From: DASTHG01 sp035491895
GTDB lineage: Bacteria > Gemmatimonadota > Gemmatimonadetes > Gemmatimonadales > GWC2-71-9
Direction: 5' to 3'
DNA length: 64,000 nt
NCBI GenBank assembly: GCA_035491895.1
Contig: DATJJY010000016.1
Location: forward strand, 1-64,000
The notes under the pieces are model-generated. The model was given only the letters and a program-made list of their open reading frames with translations, searched no databases and was not told where the DNA came from. The position numbers were made by a program, and so were the translations under genes. Positions 17,922-30,385 of this stretch are shown here, piece by piece. Position 1 is the stretch's first letter. Every line of letters begins with the position of its first letter.

Positions 17922-20123
17922 TCAGGCGGAGGGCGCGGTGGGGGTGGCGCCGACGTCGCGCCGGGCGATCTCGGTGACGCCTTTCACGCGCCGGACGGCG
18001 CGCAGCACCTTGTTGAGGTGCGTCTGGTTCTCGACCTCGACGAGCAGGTTGCCGAGCACGACCCCGTCGCGCGACGACAGCTCGGCGTGCCGCAGGCTGG
18101 TCCCCGTCTGACTCACCGCTTCGCAGATGTCGGCATAGAGCCCGCGCCGGTCTTCACCGCCGACGACGAGCCGCACGACGAACGTCTCTCCTTCCGACTC
18201 CTGCCAGTCGATCTCGACACGGCGTTCCGCTTCGGCCGATAGCGGCAGGAGATTGGGGCAGTCGCTGCGATGGATGGAAATTCCCCGCCCCTGCGTCACG
18301 TATCCCACGACGGGATCGCCGGGGACGGGTTGGCAGCATTGGGCGTAGCGCACCATCAGCCCGTCGACCCCCTGGATCCGGATGCCGCGCCCCAACCGGA
18401 GCCGCTGGATGACGCGGCCGAACGCCGTCGGCTTGGGCGCCTGGAGGTCGTCGCTCGGCAGATCGGGGAAGAGGGCCCGCATCACGAGCCCCAGCGCCAC
18501 GTCGCCCCGGCCGAGGACCGCCTCGAGCTGCTCCGCCGTGCCGAGCGACAGCGTCGCCGCAGCCCGGGCCAGCTGCTCGTCGTCGGGTGCCGCGAGGCGC
18601 CGGCGCCGGATCTCGCGGTCGAGAATCTCCTGCCCCAGGGCTACGCTCCGGGTGTGCTCTTCCTGACGGATCCACTGCCGGATCTTGTGACGGGCCCGGC
18701 CGGTGTGGACGTGGGCGAGCCAGTCGCGCGAGGGCCGCGCCTGAGGGGACGTGAGCACCTCCACCGTGTCGCCGTTCTTCAGCGGGCGGTGCAGCGGTGC
18801 GATCCGGCCGTTGACCCGGGCGCCGTTGCAGCGATAGCCCACCTCGGTGTGCACCGCGAAGGCGAAGTCGATCGGCGTCGCTTCCTTGGGGAGACGCTTC
18901 ACATCGCCGCGGGGGGTGAAGACGAAGATCTCGTCCTGATACAGGTCGACCTTCAGGAACTCGAGGAACTCCTCGGGAGAGTGCGCGTCCTGCTGCAGCT
19001 CGAGCAGCTGCCGGAACCAGGCGAGGTGGCGGTCGAGCTCGTCGGGAGCCTTGCCCTCCTTGAACAACCAGTGCGCGGCGATGCCGTACTCCGCCGTGCG
19101 GTGCATGTCCCGGGTGCGGATCTGGATCTCGTACAGCTGACCGCTCGGACCGAACACCGTGGTATGCAGCGACTGGTAGCCGTTCGATTTCGGACTCGCG
19201 ATGTAGTCCTTGATGCGCTCCTGCAGCGGCGTCCACTGGTGGTGGATGATGCCGAGGGCGTGATAGCAGTCGGCCACCGAGTCCACGAGCACGCGCACCG
19301 CGAGGAGGTCGTAGATCTCCTCGAACGGCTTCTCGCGCCGTTTCATCTTCTTATGAATGGACCAGAGGTTCTTGGGGCGGCCGGTGATCTCGAAGTCGAC
19401 GAGGCCGGCGCGCGTCAATTCCTCGGTGAGTGGAACGCGCAGTCGCTCGATCGTCTGATCGCGCGCGGCGCGCCGCGCGCGGATCTTCTTCATCAGCACC
19501 CGGTACTCCTCCGGGTCCAGGAACTTGAACGCCAGATCCTCGAGCTCGGCCTTGATCCCCGCCATTCCGAAACGATGCGCCAGCGGCGCGTAGATTTCCT
19601 GGGTCTCCTGGGCGATGCGCCGCTGCTGCTCGTCCGACAGGTGCTCAAGCGTCCGCATGTTGTGGAGCCGGTCGGCCAGCTTGATGATGATGACCCGGGC
19701 GTCCTTGGCGATGGAGAGCAGCAGCTTGCGGTAGTTCTCCGCCGCCGCTTCCTCGGCGGAGCGGAACGTCAGCCCCGACAGTTTGGTGAGGCCGTCGACG
19801 AGATCGGCCACTTCGGACCCGAATTCGCGCCGGATCTGATCGAGCGAGACGTCGGAATCCTCGACGACGTCATGCAGCAGGGCGGCCGCGATCGTCGTCG
19901 AGTCCATCTGCTGCTCGGCGAGAATCGTCGCTACCGCGACGCTGTGCGACAGGAAGTCGTCCCCCGACTTGCGCTTCTGGCCGGAATGCGCCCGTGCGCT
20001 GACCTGGTAGGCCCGGCTCAACAGGTCGATGTCGAGACGCTCGCGCAGCGGCGCGACGGCTTTTGCCAGCTCGGGCGCGAGCGAGGGAGCGGTGGTCGTC
20101 ACCCGTGGAGGATGGCGAGCCAC
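17922..20123 (-). CDS. Bifunctional (p)ppGpp synthetase/hydrolase, Rel/SpoT family
   Basis: Makes and degrades the stringent-response alarmone (p)ppGpp. Domains in order: HD hydrolase at about 35-190 (LLHDVVEDSD at 82-91, LADRLHNMRTL), synthetase at about 240-370 (EEIYDLLAVRVLV, PKSNGYQSLHT), TGS at about 395-460 (VFTPRGDVKRLPKEATPIDF), a zinc-finger-like helical part (MVRYAQCCQPVPGD) and a C-terminal ACT domain (about 650-725). The intact HD residues and the RIKD form of the RxKD loop indicate a bifunctional Rel rather than synthetase-only RelA. Length 733 is typical. Confidence 0.96.
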   Translation of the reverse strand: MARHPPRVTTTAPSLAPELAKAVAPLRERLDIDLLSRAYQVSARAHSGQKRKSGDDFLSHSVAVATILAEQQMDSTTIAAALLHDVVEDSDVSLDQIRREFGSEVADLVDGLTKLSGLTFRSAEEAAAENYRKLLLSIAKDARVIIIKLADRLHNMRTLEHLSDEQQRRIAQETQEIYAPLAHRFGMAGIKAELEDLAFKFLDPEEYRVLMKKIRARRAARDQTIERLRVPLTEELTRAGLVDFEITGRPKNLWSIHKKMKRREKPFEEIYDLLAVRVLVDSVADCYHALGIIHHQWTPLQERIKDYIASPKSNGYQSLHTTVFGPSGQLYEIQIRTRDMHRTAEYGIAAHWLFKEGKAPDELDRHLAWFRQLLELQQDAHSPEEFLEFLKVDLYQDEIFVFTPRGDVKRLPKEATPIDFAFAVHTEVGYRCNGARVNGRIAPLHRPLKNGDTVEVLTSPQARPSRDWLAHVHTGRARHKIRQWIRQEEHTRSVALGQEILDREIRRRRLAAPDDEQLARAAATLSLGTAEQLEAVLGRGDVALGLVMRALFPDLPSDDLQAPKPTAFGRVIQRLRLGRGIRIQGVDGLMVRYAQCCQPVPGDPVVGYVTQGRGISIHRSDCPNLLPLSAEAERRVEIDWQESEGETFVVRLVVGGEDRRGLYADICEAVSQTGTSLRHAELSSRDGVVLGNLLVEVENQTHLNKVLRAVRRVKGVTEIARRDVGATPTAPSA

Positions 20124-20128
20124 CGTCG

Positions 20129-20812
20129 CTACAGCAAGCCCGCCTCGGAGAAACTGATGTAGCGCTCGCCGCCGATGATCACATGATCGTATACGGGAAG
20201 GTCGAGGAGCCGCCCCGCCTCGACCAATTGCCGGGTCACCGCCCGGTCATCCGCCGAAGGGGTGGGGTCGCCGCTCGGATGGTTGTGCACGACGATGATG
20301 CCTGCCGCCGCCTCGGCGATGGCCGCGCGGAACACCTCGCGCGGATGGACGAGTGAGCTGTTGAGCAGCCCGCGCGTAATCAGCAGGTCCGCGAGGAGCT
20401 GGCTCTGGCTCCCCAGCGCCAGGACGTGGAATTCCTCGACCGCGAGGTCCCGGAGCCGTGGCGAGCAGAGCCGCTGGACGTCGCCCGGTCCGCGGATGCG
20501 CTCGGGCGGCGGCGTCGCCTCCGCCTCGAGCCGCCGCCCCAGCTCGAGTGCGGCGGCGAGCCGGGCGGCTTTGGCCCGCCCGACCCCGGGCGTGCGCGCG
20601 ACCTCCACCGCCGGCCGGCCGGCGAGCCGGCACAGCGATCCTTCCACCCGCGACAGCAGCTCGGCCGCGACCTCGAGCGCGCCGCGCCCGGCGCAACCCG
20701 TGCCGAGCAGCAGAGCAACGAGCTCCTGGGCGGTGAGCGCCTGGACGCCTAGACGCCACAGGCGCTCGCGCGGCCGATCGGCAGCCGGCTGCTCCGCGTC
20801 AACCATGACCAT
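20129..20812 (-). CDS. radC: RadC-family JAMM-domain protein
   Basis: A 227-residue protein with an N-terminal helix-hairpin-helix region (LTAQELVALLLGTG, RTPGVGRAKAARLAAALELG) and a C-terminal MPN+/JAMM domain with the metal-binding signature HNHPSGDPTPSADD near 175. RadC was named as a repair protein, but its real function is unsettled. It is transcribed with secA upstream and rel downstream, 5 bases apart. Confidence 0.93.
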   Translation of the reverse strand: MVMVDAEQPAADRPRERLWRLGVQALTAQELVALLLGTGCAGRGALEVAAELLSRVEGSLCRLAGRPAVEVARTPGVGRAKAARLAAALELGRRLEAEATPPPERIRGPGDVQRLCSPRLRDLAVEEFHVLALGSQSQLLADLLITRGLLNSSLVHPREVFRAAIAEAAAGIIVVHNHPSGDPTPSADDRAVTRQLVEAGRLLDLPVYDHVIIGGERYISFSEAGLL

Positions 20813-20860
20813 TGGCGGTCAACGTAGCAGCGGGATGGGAGTACGGTGGTACCAGAAGCA

Positions 20861-20884
20861 CGCCGCGATGGGCAGAACGCGGCG
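20861..20884 (-). terminator. Possible terminator after secA
   Basis: In the 84-base gap between secA and radC the minus strand can form a CGCCGCG/CGCGGCG stem (7 bp plus a G-T pair) with a 10-base loop, followed by TGCTTCTGG. With no real T-run it could allow read-through into radC. Confidence 0.3.
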
Positions 20885-20896
20885 CTCCAGCCGTTG

Positions 20897-24193
<3,297 letters not shown>

Positions 24194-24199
24194 TGCCCC

Positions 24200-24766
24200 T
24201 CAGCTCTTGCGATACAGCCCGTGGGCGGCGATGTACTCGCACACCGCGTCGGGCACCAGATACCGGATCGAGCGTCCTTCGGCGACCCGCCGCCGGACGT
24301 CCGTCGCCGAAATTTCGATCGCGGGCACCTCGATGACCCGCTGGATCGCCGGGTTCGGGGCGATCGTCCGCCCGGGCCGTCCGAACACCACGACATCCGC
24401 CAGGCCGGGGAGCGCCGCCGCTTCATGCCAGGCGGGCAGCTCCGCGGCCGCATCCGCCCCCAACAGTAACGTGAACCGGTTCCCCGGCTCGCGTTCCGCC
24501 AGCGCCCGCAACGTGCGCACGGTATAGGAGGGCGCGGGAAGATCGAGCTCGATCCGTTCGACCGCGAGTCGCGGATTGCCCCGCACGGCGAGCTCCAGCA
24601 TGTCGGCGCGCTCGGCCGGCGTCGCGCCGGCGGCGCCCCGCTTGAAGGGCTGTTCGCGCGCCGGCATCAGCCGCACCCGCGCCCCCAGGGCGTCGGCGGC
24701 CGCATCGGCGACCACGAGATGTCCGAGATGTACCGGGTCGAAGGAGCCGCCGAGCAGCGCGTCCAC
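24200..24766 (-). CDS. nadD: Nicotinate-nucleotide adenylyltransferase
   Basis: Joins nicotinate mononucleotide and ATP to make deamido-NAD. The nucleotidyltransferase signature GGSFDPVHLGHL is at residues 6-17, and the second motif EISATDVRRRVAEGRSIRYL is near 151-170. The frame continues upstream, but the fold begins here and a GTG lies at 24764-24766, four bases after the BamD-like gene. The 188-residue product has the expected length. Confidence 0.93.
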   Translation of the reverse strand: MDALLGGSFDPVHLGHLVVADAAADALGARVRLMPAREQPFKRGAAGATPAERADMLELAVRGNPRLAVERIELDLPAPSYTVRTLRALAEREPGNRFTLLLGADAAAELPAWHEAAALPGLADVVVFGRPGRTIAPNPAIQRVIEVPAIEISATDVRRRVAEGRSIRYLVPDAVCEYIAAHGLYRKS

Positions 24767-24770
24767 GCGC

Positions 24771-25520
24771 TCAGGGCGTGGTGCCGGCCGGCGGCGTGGC
24801 CGGCGGGCACGACCGGTCGACATCGCGCGCCTGCGGATAGAACTGGCGCAGGTGGGCGCACGCCTCCTGGCGCTCGTCCTTGTACCCGATGATGCGATAG
24901 CTGTCGGCGAGGCGCAGCAACGCATCCACCGCACGCGGCGTCTCCGGGTAATTCGCGAGCACGTCCTTGAAGTAGATGATGCCGGAGTCGTACGCCCCGC
25001 GCTTGAAATAGAAGAGACCGTTCCTGTAGTCCTTGTCGGCGAACCACTCGCGCAGTTGACGCACGTGGACCTGCGCCCGGGCAGCGGCAGCGGTGCCGGG
25101 ATAGCGGCCCGCCAGCTCCTGATAGGTCGCGAGCGCCGATTGGCCATAGCTCGGATCGAGCTCAGGGCGCCGCCACAGCCGCATCTGCGCGTCGCCGGCG
25201 CGCAGCAGCGCGGTGGGCGCGTAACCGCTCTGGGGAAACTGATCCGCGGTCTCGCGGAAATCGTGCGCCGCCTCGACGAGCTGGTTCGACTGGAACTCGG
25301 ACTCCGCCACGAAGTAGTGGGCTTCGGCCAGCGTGGAATCGTTGGGCGCGAGCTCGAACTGGAGCCGGCGGTAGCTCTGCAGCGCCTTCCCCATGTCGCC
25401 GGCGTGGAACTGCCGCCGCGCCTGAGCCAGCAGGGCGTCCGGCCCCACCGTCGTGACGGGGCGCACGCCGTGGTGGCACGCGGTGAGCGCGACAAGCAGG
25501 AGCAAACGGTTTACTCGCAT
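24771..25520 (-). CDS. bamD: BamD-like outer-membrane assembly lipoprotein
   Basis: TPR lipoprotein of the beta-barrel assembly machinery. The ATG at 25520 gives a lipoprotein signal with lipobox ALTAC (Cys15). TPR-like repeats follow: LLAQARRQFHAGDMGKALQS, EAHYFVAESEFQSNQLVEAA, YFKRGAYDSGIIYFKDVLAN and VDALLRLADSYRI. The spacing and the final YFKRGAYDSGIIYFKDVL segment fit YfiO/BamD. Length 249 matches E. coli BamD. A longer frame upstream to 25793 lacks a signal. Neighbours are other TPR proteins and nadD. Confidence 0.82.
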   Translation of the reverse strand: MRVNRLLLLVALTACHHGVRPVTTVGPDALLAQARRQFHAGDMGKALQSYRRLQFELAPNDSTLAEAHYFVAESEFQSNQLVEAAHDFRETADQFPQSGYAPTALLRAGDAQMRLWRRPELDPSYGQSALATYQELAGRYPGTAAAARAQVHVRQLREWFADKDYRNGLFYFKRGAYDSGIIYFKDVLANYPETPRAVDALLRLADSYRIIGYKDERQEACAHLRQFYPQARDVDRSCPPATPPAGTTP

Positions 25521-25524
25521 CGAG

Positions 25525-26436
25525 TCACTCGTGCTGAGGGGCGCTCGTCGAATCTGCTTTGCCGAGTGCGTTGAGTTTTTCCTGCGCACGCTGGGCCAAT
25601 GTGTCTCCCGGCATCCCGCCGACGAGGGCCTGCTGATAGAAATCGACCGCGGTGGTGAGGTCGCCTCGGGCCAGCGCCACATCGCCCAGACCGAGCGCCG
25701 CCGCCCGCCCCACTTCGTTCCCCGCGCCCGGCGTGGACGCCTTCTGAAACCAGACCTCGGCGTCCGCCGGATGTCCCGCCGCGAGCATCGCATCCCCCCG
25801 CATCAGGGCGCAACGGGCCATCCCCTCGCGCGCGGCGTCCTGGACCGCGGACTGCCGCTGCCGCCGCACAACCCCCTCGAACACCGCCGCCGCCGTAACG
25901 CAATCCTTCGCCAACGCCGCCGCCTCCCCGTACACATACAACAGGGAGTCGGCGGTAGCAGCATCGGGAGCGGTGGCGATGGCCGTTGGCAGGTACGCCA
26001 TCGCGTCCGTGGTGTTCCCCGCCGTGGCGGCGTCGAGCGCGACGATCCACGCGTAGGGCCCGAGGGAGCGTGACGGCGCGATCTCGCGCAGGCCGTCCAA
26101 CGCAGCCGCCAGGGCCGTGCGGTCGTTCAACCCTCCCGCCTGCCGCGCTGTGCGCTCGAGCCCGTCGGCGGCTTCGTCGCTCCGGCTGGGATCGTCGTGG
26201 GCCAGGGCGCGGTACTCCTGCGCCGCGAAGCCCAGGTCGCCGGTGTGCAGCGCGGCCGCGGCCGCCTTGGCGTGGAGTCCCTTGCCGCGTCCCGCGCGCA
26301 GCCCCAACTGATACTCGGCGAGGGCACTGCGGTAATCGGCGGCCGCATACAGACGATCCCCGAGGATCTCATGATTGGCCGCGCTCTGGGCGCAGGCGAA
26401 GGTCGCGAGCGCCAGGACGGCGGTGCGGCGATTCAC
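25525..26436 (-). CDS. Exported TPR-rich protein, probable lipoprotein
   Basis: Unnamed family. The GTG at 26434-26436 overlaps the upstream stop as GTGA and gives 303 residues with a hydrophobic N-terminus (RRTAVLALATFAC); Cys14 could be lipidated though the lipobox has Phe at -2. The rest is alanine-rich helical repeats of TPR type (LYAAADYRSALAEYQLGLRA, AALGLGDVALARGDLTTAVD, FYQQALVGGMPGDTLAQRA). With bamD four bases downstream, an envelope scaffold role is plausible but unproven. Confidence 0.7.
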   Translation of the reverse strand: MNRRTAVLALATFACAQSAANHEILGDRLYAAADYRSALAEYQLGLRAGRGKGLHAKAAAAALHTGDLGFAAQEYRALAHDDPSRSDEAADGLERTARQAGGLNDRTALAAALDGLREIAPSRSLGPYAWIVALDAATAGNTTDAMAYLPTAIATAPDAATADSLLYVYGEAAALAKDCVTAAAVFEGVVRRQRQSAVQDAAREGMARCALMRGDAMLAAGHPADAEVWFQKASTPGAGNEVGRAAALGLGDVALARGDLTTAVDFYQQALVGGMPGDTLAQRAQEKLNALGKADSTSAPQHE

Positions 26437-27191
26437 GGCGCGCTGTGCCGTCCCGAGCTGCGCGCCGCCGCTTCCACGGCGGCCAGGAGATCGCCGCGAT
26501 CGAGCATCGCCAGGTACGCTTCGACGCGCGGGTCTTCGGGACGCCGGCGCCGGCAGTCCTCCCACACGACACGTGCCGACAGGCCGTCGCCGCTCAGGTA
26601 GCACGCCAGGCCCAGCATGGCGGCGGCGTCGAGGAAGTTGGGGCGTGACCGGACGATGATCTCGAACTGCTCGCGTGCCTCGAGCACGCGGCCCGCCTGG
26701 AGCAGCAGACGACCCAGCTTGTAGCGCAGATCGTGGAATTCCGGACCGAGGGCCAGGGCGGCCTGATACTGCCCGATCGCCTCCCGCATGCCGCCGGCTT
26801 CGATGTACGCTTCCGCAACGTGCGCATGGAGATTGGCGAGTTTCGCCGCGAGGTGCGTGGGAAACCCGAGCCGGGACTTCCCGCCGATCTGACCGGCACG
26901 CCGCAGCGATTCGGTGGCTTCCTGCTCGCGGCCGAGATCGTTGAGCACGAGCGCCCGGTGCACCAACGCTTCGACGTAGTGCGTATTCAGCTCGAGCGCC
27001 CGATCAAGGTGCGCCAGCGCCTTCTCGGGCTGTCCCACGAGCGAGTAGGAGAGGCCGAGCAGGTGCTCCGCGTCGGCGTAGGCGTGGCCTACCGAAGCGA
27101 TCTCCTCGAGCAGGTGGATCGCCCCGTAATAGTCCTGCAGCTGGAAACGCTCGCGCGCCTGATCGACTCGACGCTCAGGACTTGAGTCCAT
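26433..27191 (-). CDS. TPR-repeat protein
   Basis: A 252-residue protein of tandem tetratricopeptide repeats without signal peptide: FQLQDYYGAIHLLEEIASVG, YADAEHLLGLSYSLVGQPEK, YVEALVHRALVLNDLGREQE, MREAIGQYQAALALGPEFHD and FLDAAAMLGLACYLSGDG. TPRs mediate protein contacts; no catalytic domain is seen. The start lies 17 bases inside the preceding epimerase gene and the stop overlaps the next gene by four bases. Confidence 0.8.
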   Translation of the reverse strand: MDSSPERRVDQARERFQLQDYYGAIHLLEEIASVGHAYADAEHLLGLSYSLVGQPEKALAHLDRALELNTHYVEALVHRALVLNDLGREQEATESLRRAGQIGGKSRLGFPTHLAAKLANLHAHVAEAYIEAGGMREAIGQYQAALALGPEFHDLRYKLGRLLLQAGRVLEAREQFEIIVRSRPNFLDAAAMLGLACYLSGDGLSARVVWEDCRRRRPEDPRVEAYLAMLDRGDLLAAVEAAARSSGRHSAP

Positions 27192-28149
27192 GAATCTCCC
27201 GGTACCAGGCGACGAACCGCCGGATCCCTTCCTCGATTCCTACCTTGGGACGATAGCCGAGCTCCCGCTCGGAGCGCGAGAGATCAGCCGCGGTCAATGG
27301 CACGTCTCCCGGCTGATCGGCCCCGCGCTCGATGATCGGCTGCCGTCCGGCGGCCGCGCCGATCAGCGCGATCAACCGGTCCAACCGTACCCGCCCACCC
27401 CCGCCGACGTTGAAAACGCGCCACGGCTCGCGGCCGTCAAGGCCCGTGCGCGCGGTCCACTCCAGGGCCGACCCGATGCCGTCCACGACATCGGAAACAT
27501 ACGTGTAATCGCGCTCGGTCGAGCCGTCCCCCCGCATCACGATCGCCTGCCCTGACACGATCCGGGCCGTAAACCGATGGATCGCGAGGTCGGGACGCTG
27601 GCGTGGGCCGTAGACCGTAAAGAAGCGCAGGCAGGCGATCCGGGTGCCGTACAGATGTGAGAAGACGCGACTCACGAGCTCCCCCGATCGCTTGCTGGCG
27701 GCGTAGGGGGAGATCGGTCCGTCGGCGACGGCGTCCTCGGAGAAGGGCGCGGGCGTCGACTCCCCGTACACCGACGACGACGAGCCGAACACGATCCGGG
27801 CGACGCCGTCGCGACGTGCCTGGTCGAGCAGGCGGGCGGTCGCCGTCACGTTGGCGTCCATGTAGCCGACCGGATCGTCGAGCGACGGTTGTACGCCGGG
27901 GCGCGCCGCCAGATGCACGATCGCTTCAACGCCCACGGTGGGCGGCAGCGGATCGCGCACCAGATCGCCTTCAGTGAACCGAAAACTCCGGTGACCCTGC
28001 AACGCCGCGAGATTCCGCTCCTTCACGGCCCGCGGGTAGAAGGGGTCGAAGTTGTCGATCCCGTGGACCTCATGGCCGGCCGACACCAGCGCCTCGCACA
28101 GATGGGACCCGATGAACCCCGCGGCGCCGGTCACGAGAATCCGGCTCAT
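27175..28149 (-). CDS. NAD-dependent epimerase, probable UDP-glucuronate 4-epimerase
   Basis: Extended SDR of 324 residues. The Rossmann motif is TGAAGFIGSHLCEAL, the active site SPYAASKRSGE carries Tyr-x-x-x-Lys, and NFDPFYPRAVKERNL near residue 35 is typical of UDP-glucuronate 4-epimerases (which make UDP-galacturonate). RFFTVYGPRQRPDLAIHRF supports this. It follows the UDP-glucose dehydrogenase and UDP-xylose synthase genes, so its substrate UDP-glucuronate is made next door. Overlaps its upstream neighbour by four bases. Confidence 0.85.
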   Translation of the reverse strand: MSRILVTGAAGFIGSHLCEALVSAGHEVHGIDNFDPFYPRAVKERNLAALQGHRSFRFTEGDLVRDPLPPTVGVEAIVHLAARPGVQPSLDDPVGYMDANVTATARLLDQARRDGVARIVFGSSSSVYGESTPAPFSEDAVADGPISPYAASKRSGELVSRVFSHLYGTRIACLRFFTVYGPRQRPDLAIHRFTARIVSGQAIVMRGDGSTERDYTYVSDVVDGIGSALEWTARTGLDGREPWRVFNVGGGGRVRLDRLIALIGAAAGRQPIIERGADQPGDVPLTAADLSRSERELGYRPKVGIEEGIRRFVAWYREIHGLKS

Positions 28150-29081
28150 TTCTTCTCAACCTCTTTGAAGTAGGCGATCGTGCGGCGCAGTCCTTCGTCG
28201 AGCGGCACATGGGGCTCCCACCCCAGGAGCTCCCGGGCGCGCGTGATGTCCGGCTGGCGCACGCGCGGATCGTCGATCGGCAGCGGCCGCTGGACGATCT
28301 CACTCTTGCTGCCGGTCAGCGCGAGCACCCGGTCCGCCAGCTGGCGCACGGTGAACTCGCCCGGGTTCCCGATGTTGGTCGGGTCCGCCGTGCCGCGCTC
28401 GAACAGGCGGGTGATGCCCTCGATGAGATCGTCCACGTAGCAAAACGAGCGCGTTTGCGAGCCGTCCCCGTAAATCGTGAGCGGTTCGCCCCGCAGTGCC
28501 TGAATAATGAAGTTCGACACCACGCGGCCGTCGTGGGGGCGCATCCGCGGCCCGAACGTGTTGAAGATGCGCACGATGCGCGTGTCGAGGCCGTGATACC
28601 GGTGATACGCCATCGTCATCGCTTCAGCGAAGCGCTTGGCCTCGTCGTACACGCCGCGTGGGCCCACTGGGTTCACGTTGCCCCAGTATGTCTCCGGCTG
28701 CGGATGAACGAGAGGATCCCCGTACGTCTCCGAGGTCGACGCGAGGAGAAACCGGGATTGCTTCGCCCGGGCCAGCCCGAGCGCCTTGTGGGTGCCGAGC
28801 GATCCGACCTTCAGCGTTTGGATCGGCAGCTCGAGGTAATCGACCGGGCTCGCCGGGCTCGCGAAGTGCAGCACGGCGTCGAGCGGGCCCTCCAGCTCGA
28901 TGAAGGTGGTGACGTCGTGACGGACGAACTGAAACGCCGGATGGTGCTCGAGGTGCGCCAGGTTGGTGGGAGTACCGGTGATGTAGTTGTCCATCCCGAT
29001 CACGCGGTGGCCATCCGCCAGCAGGCGGTCGCAGAGATGAGACCCGAGGAAGCCCGCCGCTCCGGTTACGAGGACGCGCAT
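28146..29081 (-). CDS. UDP-glucuronate decarboxylase (UDP-xylose synthase)
   Basis: Converts UDP-glucuronate to UDP-xylose with tightly bound NAD. Landmarks: VTGAAGFLGSHLCDRLL, DNYITGTPTNLAHL, the HFASPASPVDYLELPIQTLK block, STSETYGDPLVHPQPE and RGVYDEAKRFAE (catalytic Tyr and Lys), and FNTFGPRMRPHDGRVVSNF. These closely follow the UXS family. The second ATG (29081) matches the family start MRVLVTG; it overlaps the ugd 3' end by 16 bases. Length 311. Confidence 0.93.
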   Translation of the reverse strand: MRVLVTGAAGFLGSHLCDRLLADGHRVIGMDNYITGTPTNLAHLEHHPAFQFVRHDVTTFIELEGPLDAVLHFASPASPVDYLELPIQTLKVGSLGTHKALGLARAKQSRFLLASTSETYGDPLVHPQPETYWGNVNPVGPRGVYDEAKRFAEAMTMAYHRYHGLDTRIVRIFNTFGPRMRPHDGRVVSNFIIQALRGEPLTIYGDGSQTRSFCYVDDLIEGITRLFERGTADPTNIGNPGEFTVRQLADRVLALTGSKSEIVQRPLPIDDPRVRQPDITRARELLGWEPHVPLDEGLRRTIAYFKEVEKK

Positions 29082-30385
29082 GCCACGGCACGGCCGATGC
29101 AATCGTACGTGAAGCCGAGCTGACTCAGGCGGTCGGGATCATAGAGGTTGCGACCATCCACGATCAGGGCCCGCTTGAGCCCCTGCTTGATGCGGCCGAA
29201 GTCGGGGTTGCGGTACTCGAGCCATTCGGTGACGATCGCGAGAGCGTCGGCGCCGGCGACCGCTTCGTACGAATGCTCGACAAACGTGACGCGGTCGCCG
29301 AGGACGCGGCGCGCGGTTTCCAACGCGGCGGGATCGTGGGCCCGGACCGCCGCTCCGGCATCGAGCAACGCCTCGATCATCACGATCGCCGGACTCTCGC
29401 GCACGTCGTCCGTCTCCGCCTTGAACGCGAGCCCCCACACCGCGACCGTCTTCCCCTTCAGGTTCCCGTCGAAGTGCCGCGACAGCTTCTCGAACAGGAT
29501 GCGCTTCTGGCGCTCGTTGCCGCTCTCCACCGCCTCGAGTACGCCGAGCTGCACGCGCTTGCCGTCGGCGGTTTTCACGAGTGCTTTCACGTCCTTCGGG
29601 AAGCACGAGCCGCCGTACCCCGGCCCCGGAAACAAGAACGCCGAGCCGATGCGGCGGTCCGATCCGATGCCCTTGCGCACCTGCTGCACGTCGGCGCCCA
29701 CCGCCTCGCACAGCTGGGCGATCTGGTTCATGAACGTGATGCGCGTCGCGAGCATCGCGTTGGCCGCGTACTTGGTCATCTCGGCCGACGGGATGTCCAT
29801 GAAGATCAGCGGATTGCCGGTGCGGACGAACGGGCCGTACAGCTCCTCGAACATGCGGCGCGATTCCGGATGGTCGACGCCGACGATCACCCGATCGGGC
29901 TTCATGAAGTCCTCGACCGCCGCGCCCTCTTTCAGGAATTCGGGGTTGGAGCAAACGTGAAACGGCACTTTGGTGTGCTTGGCGATCTCGGCCCGCACCA
30001 GCTCGGCGGTGCCGACCGGGACCGTACTCTTCGTGGCGACGACCTTGGATCGGTTCATGTGCTGGCCGATGGTACGGGCGACGGCAAGCACGTGCTGCAG
30101 GTCGGCGGAGCCGTCCTCGTCGGGCGGCGTGCCCACGGCGATGAACACGACGTCGCATTCCTCGATGGCCGCCGCGACCTCGGTCGTGAACTGGAGGCGG
30201 CCTTCCCGCTGGTTGCGAACGACGAGCGGCTCGAGTCCGGGCTCGTAGATCGGCAGGCGGTTCTCCTTGAGCCCGGCGATCTTTTTCGCATCGACGTCGG
30301 CGCAGCGCACGTCGTTGCCGGTCTCGGCAAAGCAGGCGCCGACGACGAGGCCGACGTATCCGGTGCCGACCACGCAGAGCTTCAT
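29066..30385 (-). CDS. ugd: UDP-glucose 6-dehydrogenase
   Basis: Oxidises UDP-glucose twice to UDP-glucuronate using NAD. The N-terminal Rossmann motif is VVGTGYVGLVVGACFAETG. Catalytic-region motifs are EFLKEGAAVEDFMKPDRV and FLFPGPGYGGSCFPKDVKAL, which contains the thioester cysteine. The C-terminal domain has VWGLAFKAETDDVRESPA. Length 439 is standard. The ATG at 30385 overlaps the previous stop as ATGA; the open frame upstream has no homology. It supplies both the xylose and galacturonate branches downstream. Confidence 0.96.
   Translation of the reverse strand: MKLCVVGTGYVGLVVGACFAETGNDVRCADVDAKKIAGLKENRLPIYEPGLEPLVVRNQREGRLQFTTEVAAAIEECDVVFIAVGTPPDEDGSADLQHVLAVARTIGQHMNRSKVVATKSTVPVGTAELVRAEIAKHTKVPFHVCSNPEFLKEGAAVEDFMKPDRVIVGVDHPESRRMFEELYGPFVRTGNPLIFMDIPSAEMTKYAANAMLATRITFMNQIAQLCEAVGADVQQVRKGIGSDRRIGSAFLFPGPGYGGSCFPKDVKALVKTADGKRVQLGVLEAVESGNERQKRILFEKLSRHFDGNLKGKTVAVWGLAFKAETDDVRESPAIVMIEALLDAGAAVRAHDPAALETARRVLGDRVTFVEHSYEAVAGADALAIVTEWLEYRNPDFGRIKQGLKRALIVDGRNLYDPDRLSQLGFTYDCIGRAVACASS

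Noticed and set aside
24767..25495. Long N-terminal extension of nadD
   Set aside because: The open frame covers the neighbouring BamD-like gene in another frame and its translation is low-complexity Arg/Ser; the adenylyltransferase motif begins right after the GTG at 24766.
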